Source: Xanthomonas boreopolis | GTDB lineage: Bacteria > Pseudomonadota > Gammaproteobacteria > Xanthomonadales > Xanthomonadaceae | Length of the DNA: 64,000 bases | Assembly: GCA_014654535.1 (NCBI GenBank) | Contig: BNBA01000001.1 | Coordinates: 186,001-250,000 of the forward strand | Direction of reading: 5' to 3' | Shown here: positions 28,504 to 38,063 of the stretch, piece by piece | Layout: each line of letters starts with the position of its first letter | How positions within the stretch are numbered: position 1 is the stretch's first letter | Notes under the pieces: generated by a model | Told to the model about the DNA's origin: nothing | What the model saw: only the letters and a program-made list of their open reading frames with translations | Databases searched by the model: none | Translations under genes and position numbers: made by a program

Positions 28504-30900
28504 GTGCTAGCCATGGCGCTGGTGGCGTCTCCCGCTTCGGCGGAGATCCGCAAGCTTTCGCAGGATTGGCGTTTCCATGCCGGCGAGGTCGCAGGCGCGG
28601 AGCGCGCCGGCTTTGCCGACCGGTCTTGGCAAAGCGTAGTGGTGCCGCACGATTTCTCGATCATGGATACGCCGGATGGACGCCCGCCGTTCGATCGCGA
28701 CACGCCCAGCGGCCAGGACTCGGGCTACCTGCCCGGCGGCATCGGCTGGTATCGGCGGCACGTCGACCTGTCCGCGGACGACGCCGGCCGCATCGTCCGG
28801 CTGAACTTCGAAGCGGTGTACATGGATGCCGACATCTGGGTGAACGGCGAACACCTGAAGCGGCATCGCTACGGCTACACCGCGTTCTCGGTCGACCTGA
28901 CCGGCAAGGTCCGGCCCGGCGACAACGTCATCGTCGTGCGCGTCAACCATGTGGATCCGTCTTCGCGCTGGTATGCGGGCTCGGGCCTCATCCGGCCGGT
29001 CGCGCTCGAAATCCTCGATCCGGTCCACATCGAACCCGAGAGTGTGTTCGTCACCACGCCGGTGGCCGGCGAGGACCGGGGCGTGGTCGCGGTGGCTGCC
29101 GCCCTCGTCAACCGCTCGGGCAAGGCGCAGTCCGCCGAGTGGGTGGCGCGGGTGGTGTCGGCCAGCGGCGAAACGGTGGCCGAGGCCAGGCGGACCGAGG
29201 CATTGCCCGCGGGCGCGCGCGCCGAGCGATCGCAGCAGCTCGCCGTGGCCAATCCGCGTTTGTGGTCGCCGGACGCTCCCAACCTCTATACGCTGGTCCA
29301 ACAGATCCGCATCGGCGGTGCGACCGTCGACGAGCGGCGCACCCGCTTCGGCATCCGCACGATCGCGCTGGACGCCGCGGACGGCCTGCGCATCAACGGC
29401 CGCAAGGTGCTGTTGCGAGGCGGCAACATCCACCACGACAACTACATGATCGGCGCCGCCGGCATGCCGGACGCGGATGCGCGCAAGGTCGCCCTGATGA
29501 AGGCCGCCGGGTACAACGCCATCCGCAGCGCGCACAATCCGGCCAGCCAGGCCACGCTCGACGCCGCGGACGAACTGGGCATGCTGGTGATCGACGAGGC
29601 GTTCGACAGCTGGAGCAAGAGCAAGAAGCCGCAGGACTATTCGCGCTTCTTCGCCGAGGACTGGCCGCAGGACATCGACAGCCTCGTCGTCAGCGGCCGC
29701 AACCACCCCAGCGTGCTGTTCTGGAGCATCGGCAACGAAATCCCCGAGGACGGCACGCCCGAAGGCGTCGAGAGCGCCCGCAGGCTGGCCGAGCGCGTGC
29801 GCAGCCTCGACCCGACGCGTCCGGTCACCCAGGGCATCAACGCCGATCCGCCCAGGAGTACCCGGCAGGCCGGCGTGCTCGGCGTGGCCGGCTACAACTA
29901 CCACGTGCACCTCTTCGCCGAGGAGCACGAGCGGCTCCCCGGGCTGGCGATGTACACCTCCGAGTCCACGTCGAAGGAGTTCTTCCGCTACTGGCGTGCC
30001 GTCGAGACCATGCCGTGGGTGATCGGCGATTTCGTCTGGACCGCGGTGGACTATCTGGGCGAGGCCGGCATCGGCTGGATGGGATACAGCCAGGACTGGC
30101 AGAAACTCGGCCCCTACCCCTGGCACCTGGCCTACAGCGGCGAGATCGACGCGACCGGGCGCCTGCGTCCGGCGGCCTATTACCGCCAGGTCGTCTGGAA
30201 GACCGGCATGGTGCCGATATCGGCATTCGTCCGGCAGCCGCGAGGCACCGAGGATCTGCCCGATCGCCACCTGTATCCGGTCGTGCAGCCGCACCTCGAC
30301 TGGTCGCTGGACGATGTCCATCCCAGTTGGACCTGGCCCGGCCAGGAAGGCCGGCGCCAGGAAGTGCAGGTCTACTCCGAGTTCCCGGAAGTGGAGCTGT
30401 TCCTCAACGGCAAGAGCCTCGGTCGCAAGCCGGTCGGCCAGGACAGCGAATACAAGGCGCTCTACGAGGTGCCCTACGCGCCCGGGCGCCTGCTCGCCGT
30501 GGGCTACCGCGACGGACGCGAGGCCGGGCGCTGGGAGTTGCGCACGGCCGGTGCCCCCGCCGTCGCCGAGGCCTCCTCCGACCGATCGCGGCTCCGGGCC
30601 AACGGCGAGGACCTGGCGTACATCGCCGTGGAATTGCGCGATGCCGACGGCACGCCCATCTATGCCCGGAAGGACGACAGGCAGGTGCGCGTGCGCGTGA
30701 CCGGGGCGGGAACGCTGGCCGGCATCGGCAACGGCAATCCCGTGGACGTTTCCAGCTTCCAGTCGGGCGAACGCAAGACCTTCCATGGCCGGGTGGTCGC
30801 GGTGGTCCGCGCTGGCGTCCGGGCCGGCCCGATCACCGTGGACATCGACGTGGAAGGCCTGCCCTCGCGCCGGATAAGGCTCGATGCGGTGACGCCCTGA
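28504..30900 (+). CDS. GH2 beta-galactosidase-like enzyme, N-terminus probably frameshifted
   Basis: 798 residues from a GTG at 28504 without ribosome site. The sugar-binding (WYRRHVDLSADDAG), immunoglobulin-like and TIM-barrel domains (NGRKVLLRGGNIHHDN) are followed by DUF4982/C-terminal beta domains. Acid/base E412 is in SIGNEIPEDG and the nucleophile E487 in YTSESTS. An ATG at 28440 opens MNIEFRRRIATAQAMHRP in another frame; losing one C from the C6 run at 28490-28495 would fuse it to LAAVLAMALVASPASA, giving a proper signal peptide. So a one-base insertion (real, variable, or sequencing error) separates start and body. Close GH2 groups act on plant or bacterial galactosides. Confidence 0.85.
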   Translation: MLAMALVASPASAEIRKLSQDWRFHAGEVAGAERAGFADRSWQSVVVPHDFSIMDTPDGRPPFDRDTPSGQDSGYLPGGIGWYRRHVDLSADDAGRIVRLNFEAVYMDADIWVNGEHLKRHRYGYTAFSVDLTGKVRPGDNVIVVRVNHVDPSSRWYAGSGLIRPVALEILDPVHIEPESVFVTTPVAGEDRGVVAVAAALVNRSGKAQSAEWVARVVSASGETVAEARRTEALPAGARAERSQQLAVANPRLWSPDAPNLYTLVQQIRIGGATVDERRTRFGIRTIALDAADGLRINGRKVLLRGGNIHHDNYMIGAAGMPDADARKVALMKAAGYNAIRSAHNPASQATLDAADELGMLVIDEAFDSWSKSKKPQDYSRFFAEDWPQDIDSLVVSGRNHPSVLFWSIGNEIPEDGTPEGVESARRLAERVRSLDPTRPVTQGINADPPRSTRQAGVLGVAGYNYHVHLFAEEHERLPGLAMYTSESTSKEFFRYWRAVETMPWVIGDFVWTAVDYLGEAGIGWMGYSQDWQKLGPYPWHLAYSGEIDATGRLRPAAYYRQVVWKTGMVPISAFVRQPRGTEDLPDRHLYPVVQPHLDWSLDDVHPSWTWPGQEGRRQEVQVYSEFPEVELFLNGKSLGRKPVGQDSEYKALYEVPYAPGRLLAVGYRDGREAGRWELRTAGAPAVAEASSDRSRLRANGEDLAYIAVELRDADGTPIYARKDDRQVRVRVTGAGTLAGIGNGNPVDVSSFQSGERKTFHGRVVAVVRAGVRAGPITVDIDVEGLPSRRIRLDAVTP

Positions 30901-31129
30901 GCTTCCGCCCTGGAGATCCTGGCTGTGCTCCGCGCTCCAACCCGGCCATTCCGGCAGCGTCCTTCGTCGTCCTCGCAGCCTTGCCATGCCGCGCATGGAT
31001 GGTGTCGAACGCATGGGGTCGCTTATACCCGGCGTTGGCATGGAAGCGACCTGCGCTTAGCCGCCTTCTCCTCATCCTGTTCGCGTCGAGGCAATCCAGC
31101 CCGACACGTCCTTATGAGGAGATATCGAT

Positions 31130-31345
31130 ATGGCCAACAACACCCGCAACCGCGGTTTCGCGTCGATGGACGAGGAGAAACAGAGGGAGATCGCCAGCAA
31201 GGGCGGCAAGGCGGCCCACGCCAGCGGCAACGCCCATGAATTCGATTCGCGCGAGGCGAGCGAAGCCGGAAGGAAGGGCGGCCAGGCGGTGAGCCAGAAC
31301 CGGGAACACATGGCCGCCATCGGCAGCAAGGGGGGACGCAGCTGA
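31130..31345 (+). CDS. KGG-repeat stress protein (YciG/con-10 type)
   Basis: 71 residues with a GAGGAGATATCGAT leader. Three KGG-type repeats: MDEEKQREIASKGGKAAH, SEAGRKGGQAVSQ and MAAIGSKGGRS. Members such as E. coli YciG are small hydrophilic proteins induced by general stress. Neighbouring stress genes support this role. Confidence 0.88.
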   Translation: MANNTRNRGFASMDEEKQREIASKGGKAAHASGNAHEFDSREASEAGRKGGQAVSQNREHMAAIGSKGGRS

Positions 31346-31404
31346 GCCCGATGCATGTGTCCGTTCCGTCGGCCCCCCGGCGCTGCCGGGATGTCGATAC
31401 GGCA

Positions 31405-31430
31405 AAGGCCCGCTGAAGGCGGGCCTTCTT
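31405..31430 (+). terminator. Terminator-like hairpin after the KGG gene
   Basis: AAGGCCCGC (31405-31413), loop TGAAG, GCGGGCCTT (31419-31427), then a short T-rich end. Lies between the convergent KGG and DUF4142 genes; the symmetric AA/TT ends allow use on either strand. Confidence 0.65.
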
Positions 31431-31491
31431 CATGTCCGACAACCTGCTTCTTTACTGGCCGCCCGCCTTCGGTACCTACAGGCCCGCCCGC

Positions 31492-32181
<690 letters not shown>

Positions 32182-32200
32182 CTACGCTACGGCGCGGACC

Positions 32201-32707
32201 TCAGGCGGCGCGGCTTTGCTGGGCAGCCTCGGCGTTGCCTCCGCTCTTGGCCAGCATCGTCAGCTTCTCGTCGGTCGCTTTCTCTTCCTTCAGCGTTTCC
32301 AGCAGCAGCGGGAGCGCATCCTTGTAGCCGAGCTGCTTGGCGAGCGCGGCAAGGGTGCCGTAGGCGGCGATCTCGTAGTGCTCGACCTTCTGCGCCCCGC
32401 CGATCAGCGCGGCGTCGCGCAACGGACCGGCCTCGACGCTCTCGATGATCTCCTTGCCCTCCTCGATCAAACCCTCCATCGCCGCGCACTTGATCCGCTT
32501 CAACCGGATGCCGAGCGCCTCGACCACTTGGTCGATGCGTTCGATCTGCCCCTGGGTTTCCTCCAGGTGGGTCTCGAAGGCCGTCGACAGGTCCGGGTTG
32601 TCCGAGGCCCGCGCCAGCTTCGGCAAGGCGCGCGTCAGTTGCTTCTCGGCGCTGTAGATGTCGGACAGCTCATGGATGAAGAGGTCTTCGATGTTCTTGA
32701 TGGCCAT
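32201..32707 (-). CDS. YciE/YciF-type ferritin-like protein (DUF892)
   Basis: 168 residues from the ATG at 32707 (CAGGAGCG site); the longer frame to 32782 is not needed. Opens MAIKNIEDLFIHELSDIYSA and contains HLEETQGQIERI and AQKVEHYEIAAYGTL, whose Glu/His pattern forms the di-iron helical bundle of the family. E. coli yciGFE is a general-stress operon. Reaction unknown. Confidence 0.9.
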   Translation of the reverse strand: MAIKNIEDLFIHELSDIYSAEKQLTRALPKLARASDNPDLSTAFETHLEETQGQIERIDQVVEALGIRLKRIKCAAMEGLIEEGKEIIESVEAGPLRDAALIGGAQKVEHYEIAAYGTLAALAKQLGYKDALPLLLETLKEEKATDEKLTMLAKSGGNAEAAQQSRAA

Positions 32708-32986
32708 GTTTCGCTCCTGGATGGTCGGTGGTGCCGCGATGGCGGGCATGTCGATGCCTTCCTTGCAGGCTAGGCATCCCACCGTTACGCACGGCGCAAT
32801 GCCGCGTGATCTGGTCGCGATGACCGGCGCGGGCGGTCGTCATGCGTGCATAACGCGGCGACCGGGCTCCGCTCACGATCCCTGGACACCGGGCCATGCA
32901 GGATCCCCGGCACCTGGCAACCTGGCCTCGGGCACCGCTCCATCGCCACGCCAGTTCCACCTTTCGAGCCGATCCAGGAAATCCGA

Positions 32987-33565
32987 ATGAGTCCGCCGCG
33001 TGCGCCCTCCCGCCCAGCCCTGCTGGTCATCGACATGATCGGCCGGTTCGACTTTCCCGAGGCCGAGGCGATGGCCGCCAGCGTACGCAAGGCCACGCAG
33101 GCGATCGCAGCCCTGCTGGAGGTCTGTCGCCGCCGCGAAGTCCCGGTGATCTTCGCCAACGACAATTTCGCCCAGTGGAAGGTCGACTTCCGCGGCTTGA
33201 TCGCGTCGGCGCGGGAAAGCGGTGGACTCGGGCTGGAGGTGGCCGACCGGCTGCACCCGACCGAGGACGATTACTACGTGCTCAAGCCCAAGCACTCGGC
33301 CTTCCTGGCGACCCCGCTGCCGGTGCTGCTGGCCAAGTTGCAGGTAGGCACGCTGTACCTGTCCGGCATGACCGCGGACTCGTGCGTGCTGGCCACCGCC
33401 CTGGACGGCAATGCACGCGAGTACCGGGTGCGCGTGATACGCCAGGCCGTGGCCGGGCTGTCGGGGCCGTTGCGCCAGGCGATGGAACTGATGCAGCTAT
33501 CGCCCGCGGTGGACGTCGTGGGCATGCAGGACGCCATGCGCGCATTCGAGCGCAATCGCCGGTGA
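32987..33565 (+). CDS. Isochorismatase-family cysteine hydrolase
   Basis: 192 residues from the ATG at 32987 (AGGAAA site). Catalytic triad: Asp in ALLVIDMIGRFDFP, Lys in VLKPKHSAF, Cys in GMTADSCVL. Such enzymes cleave amides or carbamates (nicotinamidase, isochorismatase and others); the substrate is not predictable. Confidence 0.88.
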   Translation: MSPPRAPSRPALLVIDMIGRFDFPEAEAMAASVRKATQAIAALLEVCRRREVPVIFANDNFAQWKVDFRGLIASARESGGLGLEVADRLHPTEDDYYVLKPKHSAFLATPLPVLLAKLQVGTLYLSGMTADSCVLATALDGNAREYRVRVIRQAVAGLSGPLRQAMELMQLSPAVDVVGMQDAMRAFERNRR

Positions 33566-33645
33566 GCAGCGGCGGCGAACCGCATGCCAACCTAGGCCGT
33601 CCGTGTGGTTCCGCGACGTCGGGCGCCGGCGCCGCCCGCGGAAGC

Positions 33646-34218
33646 TCATGAGGTGGCGCCGGCAAGCATGGCCGGGACCGGCTCGTTCTTCGCCGCGGCT
33701 TGCAGCGAGCGGCCGCCCCACTCGCTGCGCAGGTAGGACATGGCCTGCGCTCCCGGCATGCGCAGCCAATCGGCGATCGGGACGCCCTGGATGTACAGCG
33801 GACGATAGAGCGGCGCGCGCGAGGAACTGCCCACCAGCAGCGAGAACGCGCTGCGCGGGTGGTGCCCGAGCTCGTTGACGCTGCACAGGCCCGCCGCGAA
33901 CACCTGCTCGCCGTCCTCCGTCAGCCACGCGATCGCGCGCGGGCCGCGCCCGTGCTCGTCGGCCGCGGTAAGACTGAACCCCAGCAGCGGGACCGCGCAG
34001 CGCTGGGTTTCCCAGATCGCCAGGTCCGCGCGCGCAAGACGGGCGGATTCCTGCATCAGGACCAAGTCGATCTGGTCGGGCAATGGGCGCCCGAAGCTCG
34101 CTTCCTCGGCCTTGGCTTCCTCGCGATGAGGCAACAGGATGCTGCCGATGCCGCCTGCGCCGATTTCCAGCCAGGCCCGTGGATTGTGCGGAGAGCTTTG
34201 CAGGATGCGTGTGATCAT
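33646..34218 (-). CDS. Hypothetical protein, unrecognised family
   Basis: 190 residues from the ATG at 34218, preceded by GAAGGAGG at a rather long spacing. Notable stretches are QIDLVLMQESARLARADLAI, RAIAWLTEDGEQVFAAGL and a C-terminal RMPGAQAMSYLRSEWGGRSL. No signal peptide or membrane segment. It is divergent from the manganese catalase gene and may share its stress control. Confidence 0.65.
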   Translation of the reverse strand: MITRILQSSPHNPRAWLEIGAGGIGSILLPHREEAKAEEASFGRPLPDQIDLVLMQESARLARADLAIWETQRCAVPLLGFSLTAADEHGRGPRAIAWLTEDGEQVFAAGLCSVNELGHHPRSAFSLLVGSSSRAPLYRPLYIQGVPIADWLRMPGAQAMSYLRSEWGGRSLQAAAKNEPVPAMLAGATS

Positions 34219-34530
34219 CGAACGGTGTCCTCCTTCGTGGGGTATTCCGGGTGGAATCCGTAACGCCTCGAAGGCCTGATGAAGATCACCAAGCCTTCGC
34301 TTCGTCCAGGAATCCGCGCGTACATTCTTTCGTGGCAAGAGGAAAGATGGCGTCGGCATACCGTGAAGCGGCGTACTCACATGCGTGCCGCCGAGACGCC
34401 TCATGAACGGCGGGTTCTACAAGGTGTCGGGCGTGCGGCGGTCGTTTCATCCGGAATTTTCGGCTCGAATTTCCCGCCTGGAGCGATCCGCGCATGTCCG
34501 CATCGATCAACTCATTCCAGGGACCTATCC
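34219..34530. other. 312-bp divergent spacer upstream of Mn-catalase
   Basis: No gene seen. It must carry promoters for both the hypothetical gene (minus) and catalase (plus), but I could not place convincing -35/-10 pairs; stress sigma-factor promoters may be used. Confidence 0.4.
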
Positions 34531-35436
34531 ATGTTCATGCACAACAAGCGACTGATGTACACGGTGCGCGTGGCTGCGCCTAATCCCGATCTGGCCTCGC
34601 TGATGCTCGAGCAGTTCGGCGGCCCGCAGGGCGAACTGGCGGCGGCGATGCGCTACTTCACCCAGGCGCTCGGCGACGAGGATCCCGGACGCAAGGACAT
34701 GCTCTACGACATCGCTACGGAAGAGCTGAGCCACCTGGAAATCATCGGGTCGATCGTCGCCATGCTCAATCGCGGTCCCAAGGCCATCCTCTCCGAAGGC
34801 ATGGAAGAAGCCATGGAGATGCGCAACCTCACGCGCAACAGCACCAGCCATACCCAACAGATCCTCTACGGGGGAGGCCCCGCGCTGGTCAACTCGGCTG
34901 GCGTCCCCTGGACGGCGGCCTACGTCGATTCGATCGGCGAGCCGACCTGCGACCTGCGCTCCAACATCGCCGCCGAGGCGCGCGCGAAGATCGTCTACGA
35001 GCGCCTGATCAACGTCACCGACGATCCCGGCATCCGCGATGCCCTCACCTTCCTGATGACGCGCGAGATAGCGCACCAGAAGTCGTTCGAGAAGGCGCTT
35101 TACGCGATCGATCCCAACTTCCCGCCCGGCAAGCTGCCCGGCCATCCCGCCTTCACCGACAAGTACTACAACATGTCGCAGGGCGAAGGCGATCTCTCCG
35201 GCCCGTGGAACCAGGGCGAGCAATGGGAAGTGGTGTCGGATCGCGATGCGCAGGCCGCGGTGGATGGCCAGGGCGGCAACGCCGTCGTTGGCCTGTCCGC
35301 GACCGAGACGCAGGCGTTGGATGCGATGAGCATGCGCACGATGTCGCATCCCGAGCTGGACGAGGTGACCGGTGCCGACCTGGGCGCCGGGCCCGGCGCC
35401 GGCGCGACCACCGGCAGCTCCGCGCGACGCTCGTGA
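34531..35436 (+). CDS. Manganese catalase
   Basis: Non-heme catalase that dismutates hydrogen peroxide at a di-manganese site. 301 residues from the ATG at 34531 (CCAGGGA site). Ligand-bearing helices are visible: E35 in GGPQGELAAAM, E65 and H68 in EELSHLE, Glu in NIAAEARAKIVYE and His in REIAHQKSF. The C-terminal tail is Gly/Ala rich and disordered. Part of the stress gene cluster. Confidence 0.93.
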   Translation: MFMHNKRLMYTVRVAAPNPDLASLMLEQFGGPQGELAAAMRYFTQALGDEDPGRKDMLYDIATEELSHLEIIGSIVAMLNRGPKAILSEGMEEAMEMRNLTRNSTSHTQQILYGGGPALVNSAGVPWTAAYVDSIGEPTCDLRSNIAAEARAKIVYERLINVTDDPGIRDALTFLMTREIAHQKSFEKALYAIDPNFPPGKLPGHPAFTDKYYNMSQGEGDLSGPWNQGEQWEVVSDRDAQAAVDGQGGNAVVGLSATETQALDAMSMRTMSHPELDEVTGADLGAGPGAGATTGSSARRS

Positions 35437-35600
35437 CCGCCCGCGGGCGCGCAGCCCGCAAGGCCCGGCGAACGGCGAATTCACCCCGCCTTCACGGCGT
35501 GGCGACGGTCCCGTGATCGGTCGCCGCGCCATGCTAGTCACCGTGCATCCCGCGGCCCCAGCGGTTCGCGCCTGCCACTGCCGTGCCCACCGGAGGTTCA

Positions 35601-37001
35601 ATGGACGCACTGCTGCTGTCCCGGGTGCAGTTCGCCTTTGTCATCTCGTTCCATGTGTTGTTTCCGGCCTTCACGATCGGGCTGGCCTCGTGGCTGGCGT
35701 TCGTCGAATGGCGCTGGCTGCGCACGCACGATGCATTGTGGAAGAACCTGTACTTCTTCTGGATGCGCATCTTCGCCGTGTCGTTCGGCATGGGCGTGGT
35801 CAGCGGCATCGTGATGGCGTTCCAGCTCGGCGCCAACTGGCCGGAACTGAGCCGCATCGCCGGCAGCGTGATCGGGCCATTGCTGACCTACGAAGTGCTC
35901 ACCGCGTTCTTCCTGGAAGCCAGCTTCCTGGGCGTGATGCTGTTCGGCTGGGGGCGCATCCCCGAGCGCCTGCACTTCGTATCCACCTGCATGGTGGCGC
36001 TCGGGACGTTGTTCTCGACCTTCTGGATCCTCTCCTCCAACAGCTGGTTGCATACGCCGGCCGGCTACGCGGTGGAAGGCGGCGTGGTGGTGCCGAAGGA
36101 CTGGTGGCAGGTCATCTTCAACCCGTCGTTCCCGTACCGGCTCACGCACATGACGCTGGGGGCGTTCATCACGACCTGCTTCGTGATCGGCGGCGTGGGA
36201 GCGTGGTACCTGCGCAAGGGCATCCATGTCGAGGCTGGCGCACGCATGCTGAAGCTCGCCGTCGCCTTCGCCGCGATCGCCGTGCCGCTGCAGATCGTCG
36301 CGGGCGACCAGCACGGCCTGAACACCCTCGAGCACCAGCCCATCAAGGTCGCCGCGATCGAAGCGCACTGGCATCCGACCGAACCGGGCGCCGGCGTGCC
36401 GTTGGTGCTGTTCGCGCTCCCGGACAGCGAGGAGGAGCGCAACCGCCATGAAATCGCGGTGCCGCGGCTGGGCAGCCTCATCCTCACCCACAGCCGCGAT
36501 GGCGACATCCCGCCGCTCACCTCGGTGCCTGCATCGGAAAGACCGCCGGTGACGCCGGTGTTCTTCGCGTTCCGCGTCATGGTCGGCCTGGGATTGCTGA
36601 TGCTGGCGTTGGCATGGCTGTCGGCGCTGACCTGGTGGCGCGGCCGCCTGCTGCAGAGCCGCTGGCTGCTCGCCGCCTGGAACGCGATGCTGCCCGCCGG
36701 CTTCGTGGCGCTGGTGGCCGGATGGTTCGTCACCGAGATCGGGCGCCAGCCCTACGTGGTGTACGGGTTGCTGCACACCGCCGACGCGGTCGGTACGCAG
36801 AGCGCGGCGATGGTGGCCACGTCCCTGGCCGTCTACATCGCAGGTTACGCGTTCGTGTTCGGGTGGGGCGTGTGGTACCTGCTCAAGCTGGTGCGCCGGG
36901 GCCCGCAACCCGAACAGGACGGTCCGGACCTGCAAGGCGGCGAGCACACCCCTGCCCGCCCGCTCTCGGCCGCCGATACGCGCGAGGAGGAGATGCCGTG
37001 A
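35601..37001 (+). CDS. cydA: Cytochrome bd ubiquinol oxidase subunit I (CioA-type)
   Basis: Membrane subunit that oxidises ubiquinol and carries hemes b558, b595 and d. 466 residues from the ATG at 35601 (CGGAGG site). The heme b595 His is in VISFHVLFPAFTIG; the quinol loop (after GDQHGLNTLEHQPIK) is short, about 60 residues shorter than E. coli CydA, marking the cyanide-insensitive CIO subtype. About nine membrane helices. Stop and cydB start overlap as TGATG. Confidence 0.93.
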   Translation: MDALLLSRVQFAFVISFHVLFPAFTIGLASWLAFVEWRWLRTHDALWKNLYFFWMRIFAVSFGMGVVSGIVMAFQLGANWPELSRIAGSVIGPLLTYEVLTAFFLEASFLGVMLFGWGRIPERLHFVSTCMVALGTLFSTFWILSSNSWLHTPAGYAVEGGVVVPKDWWQVIFNPSFPYRLTHMTLGAFITTCFVIGGVGAWYLRKGIHVEAGARMLKLAVAFAAIAVPLQIVAGDQHGLNTLEHQPIKVAAIEAHWHPTEPGAGVPLVLFALPDSEEERNRHEIAVPRLGSLILTHSRDGDIPPLTSVPASERPPVTPVFFAFRVMVGLGLLMLALAWLSALTWWRGRLLQSRWLLAAWNAMLPAGFVALVAGWFVTEIGRQPYVVYGLLHTADAVGTQSAAMVATSLAVYIAGYAFVFGWGVWYLLKLVRRGPQPEQDGPDLQGGEHTPARPLSAADTREEEMP

Positions 37002-38014
37002 TGGACGTGGGGACTTGGCTGCCGGTGGCGTGGTTCGGCGTGATCGGATTCGGCGTGTTGATGTACGTCGTCCTGGACGGTTTCGTGCTGGGGCTCGGCA
37101 TCCTGGCCCCGTTCGCGCGCGACCAGCGCGAGCTGGACCTGATGATGAACACCGCCGCGCCGATCTGGGACGGCAACGAGACCTGGCTCGTGCTCGGCGG
37201 CGCCGGGTTGTTCGCCGCGTTCCCGATGGCCTATGCATTGATCCTGTCCGGCCTGTACCTGCCGGTGCTGCTGATGGTGATGGCGCTGGTATTCCGCGGC
37301 GTGGCCTTCGAGTTCCGCTTCAAGGCGCAGCGTTCGCGTGGATTGTGGGGCGCATCGTTCTCCATCGGCTCGATCCTCACCGCGTTCGCCCAGGGCGTGA
37401 TCCTGGGTGCGCTGGTGGAAGGCATGCCGGTCCAGGACGGCAAGTACGTCGCCGGCGTGTTCGGCTGGTTCAGCCCCTTCTCCATGCTGACCGGCATCGC
37501 GCTGGTGTTCGGCTACGCGTTGCTGGGCAGTACCTGGCTGATCCTCAAGACCGAGGATCCCACGCGCGGGCTGGCCTGCGGGCTCACCCGGGTGCTGGTC
37601 TGGGTGGTGACCGCCTTCCTCGGCCTGGTCAGCGCCTGGCTGCCGTTCCTCAACTCGCGCGTGATGGCGCGCTGGTTCCAGGACGGCAATTTCTGGTGGC
37701 TCTCGCCCATCCCCTTGTGCGCGCTGCTGGCCGCGGCGCTGATCTGGCGCTCGACGCGGCAATCGGGTTCCGATGCCCGCGCCTTCGTCTGCACGCTCGC
37801 CCTGTTCGCGCTCGGCTTCGCCGGGCTCGTGCTGGGCATGTGGCCCTACCTGGTTCCCCCGACCTATACGCTGTGGGAAGCCGCCGCGCCGCGCTCCTCG
37901 CAGGTCTTCTCGATGGTCGGCCTGATCGTGCTGCTGCCGTTGATCCTGGGCTATACCGCGTGGTCGTACCGCGTATTCCGCGGCAAGGTCCGGCACGGCA
38001 GCGGCTATCACTAG
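37001..38014 (+). CDS. cydB: Cytochrome bd ubiquinol oxidase subunit II
   Basis: 337 residues, eight to nine membrane helices. Family signatures MYVVLDGFVLGLGIL, PIWDGNETWLVLGG and FRGVAFEFRFK. GAGGAGGAG precedes the start inside cydA. No CydX/CioZ-like small subunit follows; a hairpin comes immediately after the stop. Confidence 0.94.
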   Translation: MDVGTWLPVAWFGVIGFGVLMYVVLDGFVLGLGILAPFARDQRELDLMMNTAAPIWDGNETWLVLGGAGLFAAFPMAYALILSGLYLPVLLMVMALVFRGVAFEFRFKAQRSRGLWGASFSIGSILTAFAQGVILGALVEGMPVQDGKYVAGVFGWFSPFSMLTGIALVFGYALLGSTWLILKTEDPTRGLACGLTRVLVWVVTAFLGLVSAWLPFLNSRVMARWFQDGNFWWLSPIPLCALLAAALIWRSTRQSGSDARAFVCTLALFALGFAGLVLGMWPYLVPPTYTLWEAAAPRSSQVFSMVGLIVLLPLILGYTAWSYRVFRGKVRHGSGYH

Positions 38015-38017
38015 CCC

Positions 38018-38038
38018 GCGCGCCGTAAAGCGGCGCGC
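38018..38038 (+). terminator. GC hairpin after cydB
   Basis: GCGCGCCG (38018-38025), loop TAAAG, CGGCGCGC (38031-38038), directly after the cydB stop. The following bases (ATCTTC) are only weakly T-rich, so efficiency is uncertain. Confidence 0.5.
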
Positions 38039-38063
38039 ATCTTCGCGACACCTGCACATCGCC

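Noticed and set aside
28044-31292. 1082-codon plus-strand open frame over the GH2 gene
   Set aside because: Arg/Pro-rich frame with no domain; the GH2 frame carries catalytic motifs. Only its first codons from 28440 matter as the displaced signal peptide.
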